From positions 248,001-312,000 of the forward strand of contig NZ_BMZO01000002.1 of assembly GCF_014652835.1 (NCBI RefSeq): 64,000 nucleotides of DNA, read 5' to 3'. The DNA is from Limoniibacter endophyticus (GTDB lineage: Bacteria; Pseudomonadota; Alphaproteobacteria; Rhizobiales; Rhizobiaceae). Position 1 is the stretch's first letter, and each line of letters begins with the position of its first letter. Below, one piece after another: positions 61,972-64,000 of the stretch. The translations under genes and the position numbers were made by a program. The notes under the pieces are model-generated. The model saw only the letters and a program-made list of their open reading frames with translations, ran no database searches and was not told where the DNA came from.

Positions 61972-62868
61972 CTCGAAAGTCTGCTTGCTGAGATCGACAG
62001 ATTGCAGTGCAGTGCCAGCCAGGCCGCGTCGCAGAAGTTCGATCGTCCATTCACCGCGTTTGCCGTCGATGGTAACGAGATTGAACTGCGACGCCGGCCT
62101 GTTCGAGTTTGCTGATTGACCGGCTGCTGCAACGCCGATCACCGGGATTTTTCCATCCAGCCCATCTATATGATAGAGGCTGGGCTCATGCGAGTGGCCG
62201 TGCAGAATGAGCTCCGCACCGTGCTTGCGCATCACCTTCTGAAACCGGGCTATGCCAAAGAGACGCTTGTGCTGTGGCACTGCTTCTCGTACTGGCGGGT
62301 GGTGGATGAGAATGACGCGGCAAAGTCCCTGTGCTTTGGTTTCGTCCAGAATCTTGCTCAGGCGCTCGGCCTGCCCCGATTTGAAATTGCCGGAGGCCAT
62401 GAAAGGCGCGGTCGCATTTGCCGAGGTCACGCCGATGATCGCGACATTGTCGCGGACGCGAAGATAGGGAAAGCTGTCGCGGCGCAACGTGCCCGTTGGT
62501 TTGTCGCCCGTCATGTAAGGCGCCCACGCCTTGCAGATCTTGTCAAAAGCTCCGGGTACGTAGGCGTCGTGATTGCCTGCCACCACGGACACGAAATCCC
62601 CGGCGCCGACTTCTGCCAGCCACTGCCTGGCCAACTCGATTTCCATGTCGAGCGCCAGGTTGACGAGATCGCCGGTAATGGCGATATGATGCGGGGTATG
62701 CGCGCGAATATCGCTCAGCAGATGATCAATAATGCCGTCGTGCAGATATTTGCGCCGATTGCGCTGCCAGTTGAAATATCCGGTGATCCGTTTGGACATA
62801 AGCTCCCGATAGCTGATATCCGGGAGAGGGCCGAGGTGAACGTCTGAAAGATGCGCAAGTCGAAACAT
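61963..62868 (-). CDS. Calcineurin-like metallophosphoesterase
   Basis: 301 residues. The metal-site motifs are complete: D-x-H in 'LSDVHLGPL', GD in 'ITGDLVN', GNHDA in 'VVAGNHDAYVPG', H in 'ILIHHPP' and GHSH in 'LILHGHSHEPSLYHID'. It hydrolyses a phosphate ester with a two-metal centre; cyclic nucleotides, UDP-sugars or phospholipids are all possible. It has no signal peptide, so it acts in the cytosol. It is convergent with, and overlaps by 9 bases, the small membrane protein gene. Confidence 0.87.
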   Translation of the reverse strand: MFRLAHLSDVHLGPLPDISYRELMSKRITGYFNWQRNRRKYLHDGIIDHLLSDIRAHTPHHIAITGDLVNLALDMEIELARQWLAEVGAGDFVSVVAGNHDAYVPGAFDKICKAWAPYMTGDKPTGTLRRDSFPYLRVRDNVAIIGVTSANATAPFMASGNFKSGQAERLSKILDETKAQGLCRVILIHHPPVREAVPQHKRLFGIARFQKVMRKHGAELILHGHSHEPSLYHIDGLDGKIPVIGVAAAGQSANSNRPASQFNLVTIDGKRGEWTIELLRRGLAGTALQSVDLSKQTFELA

Positions 62869-62985
62869 GAATTGGTTATGACAGGTTAATCGGGTTGCAA
62901 CAATGCGTGATCACGAGGCTTTTTGCTACGGACTCCCGTGTCACCTACGCATATCTGCCTTATCCTGTAGCATGTCGAGGTGACC

Positions 62986-63444
62986 ATGGACTTAAAGCGA
63001 TTGCGCGGACGCTTGTTTCACCTCTGGTTTCTCCTGTCGCGTCCAATGACGCTCGGGGTGCGCGTCGTGGTGCATGATCGCGAGAAAGACGCCCTCCTGC
63101 TCGTGCGCCACACCTATGTCGGCGGGTGGCACCTCCCCGGAGGAGGGGTTGATCCTGGCGAGACGATGGTTGAGGCAGCCCGTCGGGAGGTGCTGGAGGA
63201 GACCGGGCTTGAAATTCGGGCGCTTTCGCTCGTTTCCACGCATCTCAACACAGCGGCAAGCAGGCGCGACCATGTGCTCGTCTATCTCGCGCATGACTTT
63301 TCCGGTGCGCCGAGAGCGCAGCAGGCAGAGATCGCCGAGCTTGGCTTCTTTGCGCTCACCAATTTGCCGACGGAAACAACCATCGCCACACGCCGGCGCA
63401 TTGCCGAGATTTTCGACGGCGTGCCTGGCTCGGACCATTGGTAG
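62986..63444 (+). CDS. Nudix hydrolase
   Basis: 152 residues. The Nudix box 'GGGVDPGETMVEAARREVLEETGLEI' follows GX5EX7REUXEEXGU exactly. It opens with a basic, partly hydrophobic helix ('LKRLRGRLFHLWFLLSRPMTLGVRVVV'), which may touch the membrane. The substrate is some nucleoside diphosphate derivative. The ATG at 62986 has GAGG five bases upstream; a GTG two codons earlier is less likely. Confidence 0.87.
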   Translation: MDLKRLRGRLFHLWFLLSRPMTLGVRVVVHDREKDALLLVRHTYVGGWHLPGGGVDPGETMVEAARREVLEETGLEIRALSLVSTHLNTAASRRDHVLVYLAHDFSGAPRAQQAEIAELGFFALTNLPTETTIATRRRIAEIFDGVPGSDHW

Positions 63445-63455
63445 GCGGGTAACGA

Positions 63456-64000
63456 CTAACCTTCCAGCTTGTCGCGCAGGTGCGGCGCATCAAGATCAAG
63501 CTCAGGTCCCTTCGGCACGACACCCGTCGGGTTGATCGTCTTGTGGGAGCCGTAATAATGATGCTTGATATGCGTGAAATCCACCGTCTCGGCCACGCCC
63601 GGTATCTGATAGAGATCGCGCAGATATGCCGACAAGGCCGGGTAGTCGGCGATGCGACGAAGATTGCACTTGAAATGACCGACATAGACGGCGTCGAAAC
63701 GCACCAACGTCGTAAACAGGCGGATATCGGCCTCGGTCAGTTGCCCGCCAACCAGGTAGCGATGTTTCGCAAGATGCGCATCCAGCGTATCAAGCCGTGC
63801 GAAAAGCGCATCGAAAGCCTCCTCATAAGCCTTCTGCGTAGTCGCGAAACCGGCCTTGTAGACGCCATTGTTCACCGGTTCATAGATGCGCTCGTTCATG
63901 GCATCTATTTCGTCGCGGAGGCTCATGGGCGAAAGATCGACTGCCGCGTCGCCCCATGCATCGAAAGCAGAGTTGAGCATGCGGATAATTTCCGCAGATT
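63456..64000 (-). CDS. Glutathionyl-hydroquinone reductase (YqjG/ECM4 family), N-terminal part cut off
   Basis: The frame is open to the window edge: before the first Met at 63980 it reads ...SAEIIR, continuing 'MLNSAFDAWGDAAVDLSPMSLRDEIDAMNERIYEPVNNGVYKAGFATTQKAYEEAFDALFARLDTLD', the typical middle of YqjG/ECM4 (xi-class GST). The C-terminal 'YPALSAYLRDLYQIPGVAETVDFTHIKHHYYGSHKTINPTGVVPKGP' confirms it. The catalytic cysteine of the N-terminal thioredoxin domain lies outside the window. It reduces glutathionyl-hydroquinones. Confidence 0.93.
   Translation of the reverse strand, partial: SAEIIRMLNSAFDAWGDAAVDLSPMSLRDEIDAMNERIYEPVNNGVYKAGFATTQKAYEEAFDALFARLDTLDAHLAKHRYLVGGQLTEADIRLFTTLVRFDAVYVGHFKCNLRRIADYPALSAYLRDLYQIPGVAETVDFTHIKHHYYGSHKTINPTGVVPKGPELDLDAPHLRDKLEG

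Noticed and set aside
1-64000. CRISPR arrays, insertion sequences, rRNA operons
   Set aside because: No regularly spaced repeats, no transposase with flanking inverted repeats and no rRNA sequence were seen.

Overview
The window reads as chromosomal DNA of a Rhizobiales bacterium, most likely of the Brucella/Ochrobactrum group. The strongest sign is the cell-cycle block sciP - fliJ - ctrA - chpT - eipA (32.7-36.5 kb), whose chpT/ctrA/eipA order is the one I know from Brucella. A fused trpE(G) with a WWW leader peptide, the choXWV choline importer, a PhoB-type box before ugpBAEC and many proteins of Rhizobiales type agree with this. GC content is high, and several genes start with GTG or TTG.

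Layout. (1) 0-13 kb looks accessory: a cut-off beta-propeller glycosidase-like gene, two regulator/SDR pairs (HxlR, AraC), then a compact mobile module (small ORF - TumE-like toxin - TumA-like antitoxin - large serine recombinase, all joined by 4-base overlaps) whose recombinase frame ends inside a tRNA-Arg(CCG) gene. Next come an ohr/OhrR-like pair with a 20-bp perfect palindrome, a nitroreductase, an NADP oxidoreductase, a glycerate kinase, a small outer-membrane beta-barrel protein and a LysR regulator. (2) 13.4-17.7 kb is the glycerol-3-phosphate ABC importer ugpBAEC behind a PHO box. (3) 17.8-32.4 kb is mixed: class D beta-lactamase, galU, a class I-like EPSP synthase, a Crp/Fnr regulator, a FecBCD-type metal-chelate importer divergent from a methyltransferase, an orphan Liv-type binding protein, anmK, tRNA-Met, an oxidoreductase/VOC pair and mnmA. 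(4) 32.4-36.5 kb is the cell-cycle block, with GANTC sites clustered before sciP and ctrA. (5) 36.6-49.7 kb holds a coiled-coil membrane protein, an RNA methyltransferase, an ArsR regulator, the choXWV-SDR operon, a DUF2333 protein, fhs and a marR-emrA-emrB efflux operon. (6) 49.7-58.5 kb covers amino-acid biosynthesis and transport: trpL attenuator and trpE(G), a cation diffusion facilitator, an AbrB-family membrane protein, a ClpP paralogue, benE, and leuA behind a Leu-rich leader ORF. (7) 58.7-64 kb ends with a TPR membrane protein, a hydrolase, a small membrane protein, a phosphoesterase, a Nudix hydrolase and a cut-off glutathionyl-hydroquinone reductase.

The most rewarding regulatory reads are the trp leader (a promoter that would start the RNA at or next to the leader ATG, three Trp codons, and mutually exclusive hairpins), the possible leucine leader of leuA, the cluster of three GANTC sites before sciP, the PHO box, and the inverted repeat just before the toxin-antitoxin-recombinase operon. 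I saw no CRISPR array, rRNA gene or intact insertion sequence.
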